DNA of 64,000 nt from Avibacterium sp. 20-132 (GCF_023611925.1 NZ_CP091456.1:2212001-2276000); one strand, 5' to 3'. Counted from the first letter of the stretch, positions 1 to 10,784 are shown. Notes: generated from the letters alone by a model not told the origin. Translations and numbers: made by a program.

Positions 1-1734
1 AATAAAGAAACACAAGCCCCACTTGGTGCAGATGAAGGGGCATTATTACTTAATTTAGAGGGGTATTTAGCGGATAACCGAGAAGAAATTCACTCTTTGC
101 AAGATTTGCTGAAAGAAGTGGATTCCCAATATGTACCACGTCAAATTTCAACATTTGATTTGGTATATAGCATTCGATCTGCGATCAATGATCCACGCAT
201 TAAAGGCTTGGTGTTAGATCTAAACCGCTTTGAAGGAGCAGATTTACCCGCGATCAAATATGTGGGCAATGCGATTAATGAATTTAAACAAAGTGGTAAG
301 CCTGTGATTGCTTATGCAGATAGTTATTCACAAAAACAATATGTGCTAGCAAGTTATGCGGATGAAATCTATCTCAACCCAATTGGTGCGGTGGAAATTC
401 AAGGCTTGGCAGTGGACAATCTGTATTACAAAGATTTGCTTGATAAGTTAAAAATTACGCCACATATTTTTCGTGTCGGGACTTATAAATCTGCCGTTGA
501 ACCGTTTTTGCGTAACGATATGTCGCCAGAAGCAAAAGCCAATATGCAGCGTTGGTTAAGTGCGATGTGGACAGATTATAAAACGCTGATTGCGGACAAT
601 CGTCAAATTCCTGTCGCTGACATATTACCTGAAGCAGAGCAATATTTTGCCCATTTAAAAGCGTTAAATGGTGATCTCACCGCGTATGCTCAACAGCAAA
701 AATTCGTTACGCAACTCGCTGATCGTTTTACGTTAGCGAAAAAACTCACCGCACTTTTTGGTAAAAATGTAGAGGGTGAAGCAAAGCTACTGCCATTTGA
801 TCGCTATTTGACTGCGTTACCTGATCGCATAGACGGTGAAGGGGAAAATCGTATTGCAGTAGTTAATGTTGAAGGGGCTATTATTGATGGTGAAACTGAT
901 GAAAATGGCGTTGGTGGTGATACTATCGCGACGTTGTTGCGTCAGGCTTATGAAGATAAAAAAATTAAAGCGGTGATTTTACGCATTAATAGCCCCGGTG
1001 GAAGCGCCTTTGCTTCGGAAATTATTCGTCAGGAAATTGTCCATTTACAACAAGCAGGGAAGCCAGTGGTGGTATCAATGGGGGCTATGGCTGCTTCAGG
1101 CGGTTATTGGATTGCGAGTACTGCTGATTATATTTTCGCTGATGCGGATACCATTACGGGATCAATCGGTATTTTTTCAATTGTTCCTACTTTCGAGAAA
1201 GCGGTAGCAGAAATTGGCGTGAATGCCGATGGCGTAGCAACCTCGCCTTTAAGCCAGCAGTCTTCTTTTCGTGGTATTTCAAAAGTAAAAGGTGATATTT
1301 ATCAACTTGAAATTGAACACGGCTACGATAAATTCCTTTCTCTTGTGAGCCAAGGTCGCCAGTTGGCTAAACCTGAGGTGGATAAAATTGCACAAGGTCA
1401 AGTGTGGTTAGGCGCGGAGGCATTGCAAAATAAATTAGTGGACGAACTGGGCGATTTTGATCGTGCGGTAGCGAAGGCAACAGAATTAGCTCAGGCAAAA
1501 CAAGGCGAGCAACCTGCCAAAGAATTTAGTGTAGAATGGTTAATCGAACGTAATGATTCTCTATTCGATACATTGATGAAAGGCTTTGGCAAAGGCGTAC
1601 AACAACAATTATTCAGCTCCCTTGGCTTAGCAAAACCATTCGGTGAAGTAAAACAACAACTTAACCAATTGAGTCAATTTAACGATCCAAAAGGGCAGTA
1701 TTTATACTGTATTAATTGCGGAACGTTGCGTTAA
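1..1734 (+). CDS. sppA: Signal peptide peptidase SppA (protease IV), 5' end outside window
   Basis: Membrane-bound serine/lysine-dyad protease that degrades cleaved signal peptides. The reading frame is open from base 1, so the N-terminal membrane anchor lies upstream of the window; the TTG at 97 is an internal leucine and not a start. Both halves of the long (67 kDa type) enzyme are present: the lysine of GTYKSAVEPF (codon at 487) supplies the general base, and the serine of NSPGGSAFASE (codon at 1003) is the nucleophile. The protein ends in YCINCGTLR, similar to the E. coli C-terminus. A rho-independent terminator follows directly. The family assignment is secure. Confidence 0.95.
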   Translation, partial: NKETQAPLGADEGALLLNLEGYLADNREEIHSLQDLLKEVDSQYVPRQISTFDLVYSIRSAINDPRIKGLVLDLNRFEGADLPAIKYVGNAINEFKQSGKPVIAYADSYSQKQYVLASYADEIYLNPIGAVEIQGLAVDNLYYKDLLDKLKITPHIFRVGTYKSAVEPFLRNDMSPEAKANMQRWLSAMWTDYKTLIADNRQIPVADILPEAEQYFAHLKALNGDLTAYAQQQKFVTQLADRFTLAKKLTALFGKNVEGEAKLLPFDRYLTALPDRIDGEGENRIAVVNVEGAIIDGETDENGVGGDTIATLLRQAYEDKKIKAVILRINSPGGSAFASEIIRQEIVHLQQAGKPVVVSMGAMAASGGYWIASTADYIFADADTITGSIGIFSIVPTFEKAVAEIGVNADGVATSPLSQQSSFRGISKVKGDIYQLEIEHGYDKFLSLVSQGRQLAKPEVDKIAQGQVWLGAEALQNKLVDELGDFDRAVAKATELAQAKQGEQPAKEFSVEWLIERNDSLFDTLMKGFGKGVQQQLFSSLGLAKPFGEVKQQLNQLSQFNDPKGQYLYCINCGTLR

Positions 1735-1741
1735 AAATGTG

Positions 1742-1777
1742 TTTCCCCTTTTATATAAATAGAAGGGGAAAATTTTT
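1742..1777 (+). terminator. Rho-independent terminator after sppA
   Basis: A 9-bp stem (TTTCCCCTT at 1742-1750 with AAGGGGAAA at 1763-1771) is followed by a run of five T. It sits just after the sppA stop codon. An uptake signal (ACCGCACTT, 1787-1795) lies immediately downstream. Confidence 0.85.
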
Positions 1778-1823
1778 AAAAATAATACCGCACTTTTTAT
1801 TTCGTTATTGCCGAGAGATCTTT

Positions 1824-2726
1824 CTATTTTGCAATATCTTCTTGGCATAAACCAAGTCGGCTTAAAAAATCAATAAACGCTTTTACTTTAGCCGCAAGAT
1901 GACGGCGGTGAGGATAGACAATGTTTAAATCAATCTGATGCTGTGGGTAATCTGCAAGGACTTCGACTAATTCTCCCGAAGTTAATTCATTTTCAATTAG
2001 AAAACGCGGTAAATTCACAATGCCTAGTCCTGATTTCGCTAATTCAGCCAATGCCAAGCCACTGTTACACATTACATCAGACTGAATGCGTAAACGGTCA
2101 ATTCTTGTTCCATTAATAAATTCCCAAAATATTTGATTATTGTTGGATTTATACAGCATTATTTTGTGCTGATATAATTCTTCCGGGGTCTGTGGCACGC
2201 CGTTTTTTGCGAAATAATCTGGCGAACCTACGATATGCATTGTTGAACGAGCAATTTTTTTTGCCACCAATGAGCTATCTTGCAGATTGCCAATGCGTAA
2301 GGCGAGATCAAATCCTTCGGTAATTAAATCCACTAAACGATCGTTAAATTCAATATCAACTTCAAGATTAGGGTGGGCGTGCAGAAATAGCCCCAAATTG
2401 GGGGCAATAAAACGCAAGCCAAAATCACGTGGCACAGAAATATGCAACTTACCTTGCAACGTAGTTGCAAGATTACTGATACTTGCTTCCGCATCTTGTA
2501 AGTCTTCCAGAATCGGCAAACAACGTTGATAATAAAGTAGCCCAGCTTCAGTGGGAACGATCTTTCTTGTCGTACGTTGTAACAGGCGCGTTTTAAGCTG
2601 TTCTTCCAGTTGGGAAACCAGCTTACTTGCCATCGCAACAGAGATATTTTGTTGAATTGCTGTTTGGGTAAAACTTTGCGTTTCTACCACTTTACAAAAG
2701 ACAGAAATTGCATTCAGTTTATCCAT
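1824..2726 (-). CDS. LysR-family transcriptional regulator
   Basis: DNA-binding regulator of 300 residues, the usual LysR length. The N-terminal winged helix-turn-helix covers roughly residues 1-60 (FTQTAIQQNISVAMASK is the helix-turn-helix), followed by the conserved RTTRKIVPTEAG segment and a substrate-binding-like effector domain from about residue 90. It is divergent from topA, with about 100 bp between the start codons. No obvious metabolic target gene is adjacent, so the effector and regulon are unknown. LysR proteins often act on divergent neighbours, but regulation of topA would be surprising and I do not propose it. Confidence 0.85.
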   Translation of the reverse strand: MDKLNAISVFCKVVETQSFTQTAIQQNISVAMASKLVSQLEEQLKTRLLQRTTRKIVPTEAGLLYYQRCLPILEDLQDAEASISNLATTLQGKLHISVPRDFGLRFIAPNLGLFLHAHPNLEVDIEFNDRLVDLITEGFDLALRIGNLQDSSLVAKKIARSTMHIVGSPDYFAKNGVPQTPEELYQHKIMLYKSNNNQIFWEFINGTRIDRLRIQSDVMCNSGLALAELAKSGLGIVNLPRFLIENELTSGELVEVLADYPQHQIDLNIVYPHRRHLAAKVKAFIDFLSRLGLCQEDIAK

Positions 2727-2827
2727 TTATGCTTCCTTTTTTAAAAAAATGATTGACCTTACATAAGATAGTCCGCAATATATCGGGCAATTTTACACAA
2801 GTTAGCAGAAATTAGGTAAAGAAAAAG

Positions 2828-5431
2828 ATGAGTAAATCTTTAGTGATAGTGGAGTCGCCAGCCAAAGCGAAAACCATTAATAAGTATTTAGGAAAAGATT
2901 ATATTGTAAAATCCAGTGTGGGACATATTCGTGATTTGCCAACCGCGGGAAGTACGGGAGAGAAAGCCAAACCAATTTCCACCAAAGGATTAAGCACGGA
3001 AGAAAAACAAGCCATTAAGCAAGAAAAAGAACGTAATGCCTTAGTAAAACGAATGGGGATTGATCCTTATCACGGCTGGAAAGCAAACTATCAGATTTTA
3101 CCGGGCAAAGAAAAAGTGGTTGCAGAACTGAAATATCTCGCTAAAAAAGCGGATCATATTTACCTTGCTACCGATTTGGATAGAGAGGGAGAAGCGATTG
3201 CCTGGCATTTGCGTGAAGTGATTGGTGGTGATGATAAGCGTTTTAGTCGAGTGGTATTTAATGAAATCACGAAAAATGCCATTAAGCAAGCCTTTGAGCA
3301 TCCAGAACATTTAAATATTGATCGTGTTAATGCACAACAAACACGTCGTTTCCTTGATCGCGTGGTGGGCTTTATGGTATCGCCACTGTTATGGAAAAAA
3401 GTCGCCCGTGGCTTATCCGCTGGGCGAGTGCAGTCCGTGGCAGTAAAGCTGTTAGTTGAGCGTGAACGAGAAATCAAGGCATTTCAACCTGAAGAATATT
3501 GGGAAGTTGCGGTGCAAACGGAAACCGCACAGAAAATTGGCTTACGCCTTGATGTAACCAGTTTTAACGGTAAAAAATTTGAGCCGAAGAATGCGCAACA
3601 AGCACAAAGTGCGGTGGATTTTTTACAAAAATCTGACTATATCGTTTCTGATTTAGAAACCAAACCAACCAGCTCCAAACCGAAAGCGCCCTTTATCACT
3701 TCAACCTTGCAACAAACAGCAAGCACTCGCCTAAATTTTGGCGTGAAAAAAACGATGATGCTAGCGCAACGTTTATACGAGGCGGGTTATATCACTTATA
3801 TGCGTACCGATAGCACAAATTTGAGTAAAGATGCGTTAAATATGGTGCGTGATTATATTGGCTCCCATTATGGTGAGGCCTATTTACCGGCCAAGCCAAA
3901 TTTTTATTCTAGCAAGGAAAATGCCCAAGAAGCACACGAAGCCATTCGTCCTTCTGATGTCCGTATATTAGCAGCAGATGTACAAGGAATGGAAAAAGAT
4001 GCGGTACGTTTATATGATCTTATTTGGCGCCAATTTGTTGCTTGTCAAATGCCAGCAGCGCAATATGATAGCTCAACGCTCACGGTAACCGCCGGGGATT
4101 ATAGCTTGAAAGCAAAAGGGCGTATTTTGCGTTTTGATGGTTGGACAAAGGTGTTACCAGCAATGAGTAAAAGCGCCGAAGATCAAGTGTTACCCGATGT
4201 TGCGGTGAACGATCAGCTAAATTTAAAAGAGGTAATTCCACAGCAACATTTCACCAAGCCACCAGCACGTTTTAGCGAAGCGGCATTAGTCAAAGAGCTA
4301 GAGAAGCGTGGTATTGGTCGTCCTTCTACTTACGCAGCAATTATTTCAACCATTCAAGAACGTGGCTACGTACGTGTAGAAAACCGTCGTTTTTATGCAG
4401 AAAAAATGGGCGAAATTGTGACAGATCGGCTTAATCAATCTTTTGCTGATTTAATGAACTATGATTTTACCGCGAATATGGAAGATGTGCTGGATCAAAT
4501 TGCTAGTGGAGAAAAAAATTGGAAAACAGAATTAAATCAATTCTTTAAAGATTTTTCCGCACAACTTAGTCAAGCCGAATTAGACGAACTAGAAGGCGGA
4601 ATGAAGCCAAATAGCCTTGTGCTAACCGATATTAAATGCCCAACTTGTGGTCGCCCAATGGCAATTCGCACTGCCAGTACTGGGGTATTTTTAGGCTGTT
4701 CAGGCTATGCCTTACCAGTAAAAGAGCGGTGTAAAACCACGATAAATTTAATTCCTGAAGCCGAATTATTAAACGTTCTGGACGAAGCTTCCGAAACGAA
4801 AGCGCTGATGGAACGCAAACGTTGCCCGAAATGTGGTACGGCAATGGATAGCTATATTATTGATCCGCAACGTAAACTTTATGTCTGTGGGAATAATCCA
4901 AATTGTGATGGCTACGTCGTGGAGCAAGGTGAGTTTAAAATTAAAGGCTATGATGGTCCGATTGTTGAATGTGATAAGTGCGGTGCGGATATGCACTTAA
5001 AATTAGGGCGCTTTGGTAAATATATGGCTTGTACCCAATGTGATAACACGCGTAAAATCTTAAAAAATGGTGAAGTTGCACCACCTAAAGAAGAGCCTGT
5101 ACATTTCCCAGAGTTAAAATGTGAAAATTCAGATGCTTATTTTGTTTTGCGTGATGGGGCAAGTGGCGTGTTTATGTCTGCGCATAATTTTCCAAAATCA
5201 CGTGAAACTCGTGCAGCAAAAGTGGCTGAATTAGCACAATATCGTGATCGTTTACCTGAGAAGTTACAATATTTGGCCGATGCACCACAGAAAGATCCTG
5301 AAGGTAATGAAGCGATTGTACGTTTTAGCCGAAAAGAAAAACGTCAATATGTTACGTCAGAAAAAAATGGTAAAGCCACAAAATGGCGTGTTGATTATAT
5401 TGAGGGAAAATGGGTTGAGAATGGGAAATAG
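2828..5431 (+). CDS. topA: DNA topoisomerase I (TopA)
   Basis: Type IA topoisomerase that relaxes negative supercoils by passing one strand through a transient 5'-phosphotyrosine break. The Toprim domain is at the N-terminus ([14 protein letters not shown], then [14 protein letters not shown]). The catalytic tyrosine is in [13 protein letters not shown] at about residue 324. Three C-terminal four-cysteine zinc ribbons are visible: [16 protein letters not shown] and CDKCGADM with their partner cysteines, followed by a basic tail. Its 867 residues match the family. The ATG is preceded by a purine-rich AGGTAAAGAAAAAG region. Monocistronic, with a strong terminator behind it. Confidence 0.97.
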   Translation: MSKSLVIVESPAKAKTINKYLGKDYIVKSSVGHIRDLPTAGSTGEKAKPISTKGLSTEEKQAIKQEKERNALVKRMGIDPYHGWKANYQILPGKEKVVAELKYLAKKADHIYLATDLDREGEAIAWHLREVIGGDDKRFSRVVFNEITKNAIKQAFEHPEHLNIDRVNAQQTRRFLDRVVGFMVSPLLWKKVARGLSAGRVQSVAVKLLVEREREIKAFQPEEYWEVAVQTETAQKIGLRLDVTSFNGKKFEPKNAQQAQSAVDFLQKSDYIVSDLETKPTSSKPKAPFITSTLQQTASTRLNFGVKKTMMLAQRLYEAGYITYMRTDSTNLSKDALNMVRDYIGSHYGEAYLPAKPNFYSSKENAQEAHEAIRPSDVRILAADVQGMEKDAVRLYDLIWRQFVACQMPAAQYDSSTLTVTAGDYSLKAKGRILRFDGWTKVLPAMSKSAEDQVLPDVAVNDQLNLKEVIPQQHFTKPPARFSEAALVKELEKRGIGRPSTYAAIISTIQERGYVRVENRRFYAEKMGEIVTDRLNQSFADLMNYDFTANMEDVLDQIASGEKNWKTELNQFFKDFSAQLSQAELDELEGGMKPNSLVLTDIKCPTCGRPMAIRTASTGVFLGCSGYALPVKERCKTTINLIPEAELLNVLDEASETKALMERKRCPKCGTAMDSYIIDPQRKLYVCGNNPNCDGYVVEQGEFKIKGYDGPIVECDKCGADMHLKLGRFGKYMACTQCDNTRKILKNGEVAPPKEEPVHFPELKCENSDAYFVLRDGASGVFMSAHNFPKSRETRAAKVAELAQYRDRLPEKLQYLADAPQKDPEGNEAIVRFSRKEKRQYVTSEKNGKATKWRVDYIEGKWVENGK

Positions 5432-5464
5432 CGTTTAATATAAAGGTTATTTTGATGTAAAAAG

Positions 5465-5495
5465 ACGATAGTTCGATTTCGAGCTATCGTTTTTT
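5465..5495 (+). terminator. Bidirectional terminator between topA and the tRNA genes
   Basis: An 11-bp stem (ACGATAGTTCG paired with CGAGCTATCGT, one G-T pair) is followed by six T on the plus strand. Five A precede the stem, so the minus strand also ends in a U-run. It can therefore serve topA and the convergent tRNA-Gly transcript. Confidence 0.85.
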
Positions 5496-5579
5496 GTTAG
5501 TTGAATTATTAGAGCAGATTAGAAAGGATAGAATAAAAATACTACGTTAATTTTGGTAAATTATAATAGGAAGAAAATT

Positions 5580-5655
5580 TGGAGCGGGAAACGAGGCTCG
5601 AACTCGCGACCCCAACCTTGGCAAGGTTGTGCTCTACCAACTGAGCTATTCCCGC
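5580..5655 (-). tRNA. tRNA-Gly (anticodon GCC), copy 2 of the transcript
   Basis: A 76-nt tRNA with encoded CCA end, read on the minus strand. It starts GCGGGAATAGCTCAGTTGG, carries anticodon GCC in the loop TTGCCAA, has the T-loop GTTCGAGC and ends CCCGCTCCA. It is nearly identical to the E. coli glyV-type tRNA. It differs from the neighbouring copy by an A-T instead of a G-C pair in the anticodon stem. Confidence 0.97.
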
Positions 5656-5670
5656 AAGAGATAAGAAAAT

Positions 5671-5746
<76 letters not shown>

Positions 5747-5769
5747 ATATTCCGTAAGGAACGGGGCGT

Positions 5770-5797
5770 ATTATACGAAAAATTTTTACGCCCGCAA
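5770..5797 (-). promoter_or_regulatory. Promoter of the tRNA-Gly operon
   Basis: On the minus strand TTGCGG and a perfect TATAAT are separated by 16 bp. The -10 is followed by ACGCCCCG, a GC-rich discriminator typical of stringently controlled stable-RNA promoters. It ends about 24 bp before the first tRNA. Confidence 0.75.
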
Positions 5798-5877
5798 GTA
5801 AAATTATAAAAAAGTTGATTGCTTGTTTAGTTATTGATCAGAAAGCAAGGATCTCCTCTTCCTAAATAATAAATAGG

Positions 5878-6426
5878 CTAAGGCATTTTGATAAAATGCT
5901 CTCGATAATAAGCTAGCTCGGCAATAGATTCACGGATATCATCTAAAGCAAGATGCGTATTTTTCTTACTAAATCCTTTTAACATTTCTGGGTTCCAACG
6001 TGAGGCAAGCTCTTTGAGCGTGCTAACGTCAAGATGACGATAATGAAAATAGTTGGCCAGTTCGGGCATATATTTGAATAGAAAGCGTTTATCTTGTGCC
6101 ACGCTATTGCCACAAATTGGGGAAGCCCCTTTGGGTACCCATTTTTTGAGAAAATCTAAAGTTTGTAATTCCGCGGCACGTTCGCTGAGTTTACTTTGTT
6201 TTACACGTTCAATTAAGCCGTTTTCACGATGAGTTTTTTGACACCAATCACTCATTTTGGCAAGTAGACTATCGGGCTGATGAATTGCAAGCACAGGCCC
6301 CTCAGCAAGAATATTAAGATTTTTATCTGTGACAATGGTGGCGATTTCAATAATGCGTTCTTTTTCTGGATCTAAGCCCGTCATTTCTAAGTCAATCCAA
6401 ATAAGGTTTTGTTTATCTAATTGCAT
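5878..6426 (-). CDS. orn: Oligoribonuclease (Orn)
   Basis: A 3'-5' exoribonuclease that finishes RNA decay by hydrolysing 2- to 5-mer RNAs and linear dinucleotides. It is a DEDDh-family enzyme: [20 protein letters not shown] carries the first Asp-Glu pair, and the C-terminal [20 protein letters not shown] carries the histidine and last aspartate. 182 residues, the normal length. It is divergent from rsgA, with 80 bp between starts, the arrangement seen in E. coli (orn-rsgA). Confidence 0.97.
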   Translation of the reverse strand: MQLDKQNLIWIDLEMTGLDPEKERIIEIATIVTDKNLNILAEGPVLAIHQPDSLLAKMSDWCQKTHRENGLIERVKQSKLSERAAELQTLDFLKKWVPKGASPICGNSVAQDKRFLFKYMPELANYFHYRHLDVSTLKELASRWNPEMLKGFSKKNTHLALDDIRESIAELAYYREHFIKMP

Positions 6427-6506
6427 TAGGGTATCCTATATCAGTGTTATTTTGATGAGTTCGGAATAGTTTAACCGAAAATCAACCCCACTTTAAGGAT
6501 TTATCT

Positions 6507-7568
6507 TTGAGCAAACAAAAATTAACTTACAATCAGCAACGTAGAATTCGTTCTAACAACGCAAAAACATTACAACGTCACAAATTGAAGGAAAGTAAAG
6601 AAATTCAGTGGCAAGATGAAATGCTAGGTCCAACGCAAGAAGGTACAGTGGTAACGCGCTATTCTTTACACGCTGATGTAGAAAATGAGCAAGGGCAAAT
6701 TTTTCGTTGTAATTTACGCCGCACTTTAGCTAATGTGGTTGTTGGGGATAATGTCGTATGGCGAGAGGGCAATGAGCAATTGCAAGGAGTAAGTGGCGTG
6801 ATTGAAGCAATTCATCCACGTCGTAACGAGATTGCTCGCCCAGATTATTATGATGGATTAAAGGTTATTGCTGCCAATATTGATCGCATTATTATTGTGT
6901 CAGCCGTTGTGCCAGATTTGTCTTGGAATATTGTCGATCGCTATTTGGTGGTGTGTGAAAATGCGAGAATTCCTGCAGTGATCGTGATTAATAAAGCTGA
7001 TTTATTCTCTCAAACTCAGCGAAGCGCAGTAGAAAATCAGCTTAAGGTTTATGAAAAAATTGGTTATCAAACGCTGATGATTTCCGCAAAAACTGGCGAA
7101 AATATGCAAAATCTTACCGCACTTTTGTCTAACGGATCATCTATTTTTGTCGGACAATCAGGCGTAGGGAAATCCAGTTTAATCAACAGTATTTTGCCTG
7201 ATGTTAATGCTCAGGTTGGAACTGTGAGTGAAGGATCGGGATTAGGACGTCATACCACAACCTCTTCTCGCCTGTACCATTTACCACAAGGAGGAAATTT
7301 GATCGATTCACCGGGGATTCGAGAGTTTGGTTTATGGCATTTAGATGCCGATCAAATCACAAAAGGATACCGCGAATTCCAATACGTGTTAGGTACTTGC
7401 AAATTTAGGGATTGTAAACATTTGAATGATCCGGGGTGCGCCTTGCGTGAGGCTGTAGAGCAAGGAAAAATTGATCCAGTAAGATTTAAAAACTATCATA
7501 ATTTAATTGAGAGTTTGTTAGAAACAAAAGATCATAGACACTTTTCAGTTAAGGCAATGGTTAAATAA
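6507..7568 (+). CDS. rsgA: Ribosome small-subunit biogenesis GTPase RsgA
   Basis: Circularly permuted GTPase that matures the 30S subunit. The G4 motif (VINKADL) precedes the P-loop [13 protein letters not shown], which defines the permutation. An N-terminal OB fold comes first, and a C-terminal zinc knuckle [14 protein letters not shown] (Cys-x4-Cys-x-His-x6-Cys) follows. The start is TTG, supported by the ribosome binding site AAGGA 7-8 bp upstream and by the [13 protein letters not shown] start typical of the family. 353 residues. Confidence 0.96.
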   Translation: MSKQKLTYNQQRRIRSNNAKTLQRHKLKESKEIQWQDEMLGPTQEGTVVTRYSLHADVENEQGQIFRCNLRRTLANVVVGDNVVWREGNEQLQGVSGVIEAIHPRRNEIARPDYYDGLKVIAANIDRIIIVSAVVPDLSWNIVDRYLVVCENARIPAVIVINKADLFSQTQRSAVENQLKVYEKIGYQTLMISAKTGENMQNLTALLSNGSSIFVGQSGVGKSSLINSILPDVNAQVGTVSEGSGLGRHTTTSSRLYHLPQGGNLIDSPGIREFGLWHLDADQITKGYREFQYVLGTCKFRDCKHLNDPGCALREAVEQGKIDPVRFKNYHNLIESLLETKDHRHFSVKAMVK

Positions 7569-7611
7569 AGGTTAATAACCGCATAAAAAACCGTCGCTTT
7601 AAGTGTTTTTT

Positions 7612-7627
7612 TGTGATTTAGTTCAAA
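7612..7627 (+). promoter_or_regulatory. Candidate CRP (cAMP receptor protein) site upstream of ptsHI
   Basis: TGTGA-N6-TCAAA matches the CRP consensus TGTGA-N6-TCACA at 9 of 10 half-site positions. Its centre (7619.5) lies about 61 bp before the start point predicted from the promoter at 7645-7673, the classical class I distance. In E. coli ptsHI is also CRP-activated. Confidence 0.6.
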
Positions 7628-7644
7628 TTTTATAGCGATTGGGG

Positions 7645-7673
7645 TTGATTATTATTGTGTTAAGTTGAATACT
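7645..7673 (+). promoter_or_regulatory. Candidate ptsH promoter
   Basis: TTGATT and AATACT are separated by 17 bp, each matching 4 of 6 consensus positions. A start near 7680 would leave a leader of about 105 nt before ptsH. Confidence 0.45.
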
Positions 7674-7784
7674 ATTTCGAGATTTATTTTTAGAGATGAA
7701 ATAAATACATAATTGAACAGCCGTTGTTGCTGTTTGATGTCAAAACAAAATTTATACTCAAACAATGATTAAGAGGATTTTACT

Positions 7785-8042
7785 ATGTACTCAAAAGATG
7801 TTGAAATTATTGCTCCAAATGGTTTACATACTCGCCCAGCAGCGCAGTTCGTAAAAGAAGCAAAAGCCTTTGCTTCAGACATTACAGTAACTTCTGGGGG
7901 CAAAAGTGCAAGTGCAAAAAGCCTTTTCAAATTACAAACTTTAGGTTTGACTCAAGGTACGGTGATCACCATTTCTGCTGAAGGTGAAGATGAGCAAAAA
8001 GCAGTAGATCATTTAGTTGCATTAATTCCTACTTTAGAGTAA
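7785..8042 (+). CDS. ptsH: Phosphocarrier protein HPr
   Basis: Small cytoplasmic phosphocarrier of the sugar phosphotransferase system. It takes phosphate from enzyme I on His15 ([10 protein letters not shown]) and passes it to EIIA proteins. Ser46 (SASAKSLF) is conserved, though HPr kinase is not general in gammaproteobacteria. 85 residues, exactly the usual length. An AGAGGA ribosome binding site precedes the ATG. First gene of ptsH-ptsI-crr; the candidate CRP site upstream implies catabolite control. Confidence 0.98.
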   Translation: MYSKDVEIIAPNGLHTRPAAQFVKEAKAFASDITVTSGGKSASAKSLFKLQTLGLTQGTVITISAEGEDEQKAVDHLVALIPTLE

Positions 8043-8140
8043 TCACATCATTAGCCACAAATTTTACTTCCTAGAAAAAGTTCGTTTGTGGCTATTGTTC
8101 TATTTATAGCCAAATTTAATTATTAGTTCGGAAGGTCATT

Positions 8141-9868
8141 ATGATTTCAGGTATTCCAGCATCACCCGGTATTGTTTTCGGTAAAGCGCTTGTTTTAAAA
8201 GAAGAAAAAATCGTACTTGATACGCAAAAAATTCAAGACGACCAAGTTGACGCTGAGGTTGCACGTTTTTATGAAGGACGCAATGCAGCCATTGAGCAAT
8301 TAACCGCAATTAAAGATCGTGCTTATGCTTCATTAGGTGAAGAAAAAGCCGCGATCTTTGAAGGTCACTTAATGATTTTGGAAGATGAAGAATTAGAAGA
8401 AGAAATCATTGATTATTTACGTTCTAATAAAGTGAATGCGGGTGTTGCCGCAAGCACAATTATTGATCAGCAAGTGGCAATGTTATCAGAAATTGATGAC
8501 GAGTATTTAAAAGAACGTGCAGGAGATATTCGCGATATTGGTAATCGTTTAATCAAGAATATTTTAGGTATGCACATTGTTGATCTGGGTGAGATTAACG
8601 AAGAAGCCATTCTTGTGGCTTATGATTTAACGCCATCAGAAACTGCACAGCTTAACCTTGACAAAGTGCTTGGTTTTATTACAGATATTGGCGGTAGAAC
8701 ATCTCATACTTCTATTATGGCGCGTTCGTTAGAATTGCCGGCCATTGTGGGAACAAATACGGTTACGCAGCAAGTAAATACGGGAGATTTCTTAATTCTT
8801 GATGCGGTGAATAATTGTGTTTATGTGAATCCAAGCCAAGATGAAATTGAACGCTTAAAAGCCTTAGAAGCCCAATTAGCGGAAGAGAAAGCAGAATTAG
8901 CTAAATTAAAAGATTTACCAGCACTTACTTTAGATGGACATCGTGTTGATGTGGTAGCAAATATCGGTACGATTCGTGATGTAGAAGGAGCTGATCGTAA
9001 TGGTGCGGAAGGCGTAGGTTTATATCGCACAGAATTTTTGTTTATGGATCGCGATCAACTTCCAACAGAAGAAGAACAATTTATTGCTTATAAAGAAGTC
9101 GTTGAAGCAATGAATGGCCGTTTAGTTGTATTAAGAACGATGGATATTGGTGGGGATAAAGAATTACCTTATTTGAACCTACCAAAAGAAATGAACCCAT
9201 TCTTAGGCTGGCGTGCGATTCGTATTGCGTTAGACCGTAAAGAAATTTTACATGCTCAATTAAGAGCGGTATTAAGAGCGTCTGCTTTCGGTAAATTAGC
9301 AGTAATGTTCCCAATGATTATTTCTGTGGAAGAAATTCGTACCTTAAAAGAAGAAATTACACGATTAAAAGAGCAGTTACGTAATGAAGGTAAGGCGTTT
9401 GATGAGAATATTCAAATTGGTGTAATGGTGGAAACCCCATCAGCCGCAGTAAATGCGAAATTCTTAGCGAAAGAAGTGGATTTCTTCAGTATCGGTACTA
9501 ATGATTTAACACAATATACCCTTGCAGTAGATCGCGGTAACGAGTTAATTTCTCATTTATATAACCCAATGACACCATCTGTATTGAGCTTAATTAAGCA
9601 AGTGATTGATGCCTCTCACGCAGAAGGTAAATGGACAGGAATGTGTGGTGAGCTAGCAGGTGATGAGAGAGCCACTTTATTATTACTCGGTATGGGCTTA
9701 GACGAGTTCAGTATGAGTGCCATTTCTGTGCCAAGAATCAAAAAATTAATCCGTAATGTAAATTATCAAGATGCTAAAGTCTTGGCAGAGAAAGCCTTAG
9801 CGCAACCAACTGCAGCAGATATTGAAAAATTGGTGGCTGATTTTTTAGCAGAAAAAGCATTAAACTAG
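8141..9868 (+). CDS. ptsI: PTS enzyme I (phosphoenolpyruvate-protein phosphotransferase)
   Basis: Transfers phosphate from phosphoenolpyruvate to HPr. The phosphorylated histidine is His189 in [13 protein letters not shown]. The PEP-binding TIM barrel carries [15 protein letters not shown] and the C-terminal [10 protein letters not shown] with its active-site cysteine. 575 residues, full length. A GGAAGG ribosome binding site precedes the ATG, about 100 bp after ptsH, and crr follows at 62 bp. Confidence 0.98.
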   Translation: MISGIPASPGIVFGKALVLKEEKIVLDTQKIQDDQVDAEVARFYEGRNAAIEQLTAIKDRAYASLGEEKAAIFEGHLMILEDEELEEEIIDYLRSNKVNAGVAASTIIDQQVAMLSEIDDEYLKERAGDIRDIGNRLIKNILGMHIVDLGEINEEAILVAYDLTPSETAQLNLDKVLGFITDIGGRTSHTSIMARSLELPAIVGTNTVTQQVNTGDFLILDAVNNCVYVNPSQDEIERLKALEAQLAEEKAELAKLKDLPALTLDGHRVDVVANIGTIRDVEGADRNGAEGVGLYRTEFLFMDRDQLPTEEEQFIAYKEVVEAMNGRLVVLRTMDIGGDKELPYLNLPKEMNPFLGWRAIRIALDRKEILHAQLRAVLRASAFGKLAVMFPMIISVEEIRTLKEEITRLKEQLRNEGKAFDENIQIGVMVETPSAAVNAKFLAKEVDFFSIGTNDLTQYTLAVDRGNELISHLYNPMTPSVLSLIKQVIDASHAEGKWTGMCGELAGDERATLLLLGMGLDEFSMSAISVPRIKKLIRNVNYQDAKVLAEKALAQPTAADIEKLVADFLAEKALN

Positions 9869-9930
9869 ATACCAATTATTCAAGTTTTGGGCTAGAATAG
9901 CCCAAACATTCACTTAGTAGGAGACTAAAA

Positions 9931-10431
9931 ATGGGTTTTTTTGATAAATTATTTGGTTCAAAAAGCAATAAAACCGTTGAAGTAGAGATTTATGCACCGC
10001 TTTCAGGTGATATTGTGAATATTGAAGATGTGCCTGATGTGGTTTTTTCAGAAAAAATTGTGGGTGACGGAATTGCAATTCGCCCAACCGGTAATAAACT
10101 TGTTGCCCCTGTTGATGGCGTTGTAGGCAAAATCTTTGAAACTAACCACGCTTTCTCAATGGAATCTACCGATGGTGTTGAATTATTCGTACACTTTGGT
10201 ATTGATACCGTTGAATTAAAAGGGGAAGGTTTTAGACGTATTGCCGAAGAAGGTCAAACAGTAAAACGTGGTGATACCATTATTGAATTAGATTTAGAAT
10301 TACTTGAAGCCAAAGCTAAATCTGTACTTACCCCAGTAGTCATTTCTAATATGGATGAAGTTAGCCATATTGAGAAAAAAACAGGTGAAGTTGTTGCGGG
10401 TGATTCTGTTGTTCTTGTCGTGAAAAAATAA
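9931..10431 (+). CDS. crr: PTS glucose-type EIIA component
   Basis: Cytoplasmic EIIA(Glc), which phosphorylates sugar-specific EIIBC proteins and acts as a regulatory signal (adenylate cyclase, inducer exclusion). His73 (TNHAFSM) and the phosphorylated His88 ([12 protein letters not shown]) form the active site. 166 residues. No sugar-specific EIIBC gene is adjacent, so crr serves permeases encoded elsewhere. A good terminator follows, closing the operon. Confidence 0.97.
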   Translation: MGFFDKLFGSKSNKTVEVEIYAPLSGDIVNIEDVPDVVFSEKIVGDGIAIRPTGNKLVAPVDGVVGKIFETNHAFSMESTDGVELFVHFGIDTVELKGEGFRRIAEEGQTVKRGDTIIELDLELLEAKAKSVLTPVVISNMDEVSHIEKKTGEVVAGDSVVLVVKK

Positions 10432-10447
10432 AAGACCTCATATAATC

Positions 10448-10478
10448 AAGCCCATTACATTAAGTGAATGGGCTTTTT
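10448..10478 (+). terminator. Rho-independent terminator after crr
   Basis: AAGCCCATT (10448-10456) pairs with AATGGGCTT (10467-10475), followed by a T-run. It ends the ptsHI-crr transcript. Confidence 0.85.
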
Positions 10479-10562
10479 GTTATGCAGAAATGTGGTTAAA
10501 CACCGGTCAAGTTTATCCGTAAAAAAGATGATTAGCCATTTACGCACTTTACTCATTATTTA

Positions 10563-10571
10563 AAGTGCGGT
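10563..10571 (+). repeat. DNA uptake signal sequence
   Basis: AAGTGCGGT, followed by a T-rich stretch, as in H. influenzae-type uptake signals. It sits in the 353-bp gap between crr and aceE, which otherwise holds the crr terminator and the aceE promoter. Confidence 0.85.
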
Positions 10572-10665
10572 GGAATTTTTTCATAAATTTTTTGTCTTTC
10601 TATAGACTTAGCAATATTTTCTCATTTCAACAAATCTTATATTTTTTATAATCTTTGTTAAATAT

Positions 10666-10694
10666 TTGTAAACGGGTTTTAATAGTTGTAAAAT
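10666..10694 (+). promoter_or_regulatory. Promoter of the pyruvate dehydrogenase operon
   Basis: TTGTAA and TAAAAT are separated by 17 bp, matching 4 and 5 of 6 positions. A start near 10701 leaves a leader of about 84 nt. A TGTTA-type direct repeat resembling an ArcA box (10656-10672) covers the -35. No pdhR gene lies upstream, unlike in E. coli. Confidence 0.65.
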
Positions 10695-10784
10695 AGCCCA
10701 GATATAAGTATTAGTTATCCATTCGTTGTTCAGTTTCAGATAGAAATTGAACTTAACTTCAACTTAATAAATAAGGAAAAGACT

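Noticed and set aside
2753..2781. TTGACC-17-CAATAT as the topA promoter
   Set aside because: The -10 matches only 3 of 6 positions and several alternatives exist in the same AT-rich stretch; not listed as a feature.
7583..7611. AAAAAAC/GTTTTTT dyad after rsgA as a terminator
   Set aside because: The stem is only A/T-rich with a large loop; too weak to call.
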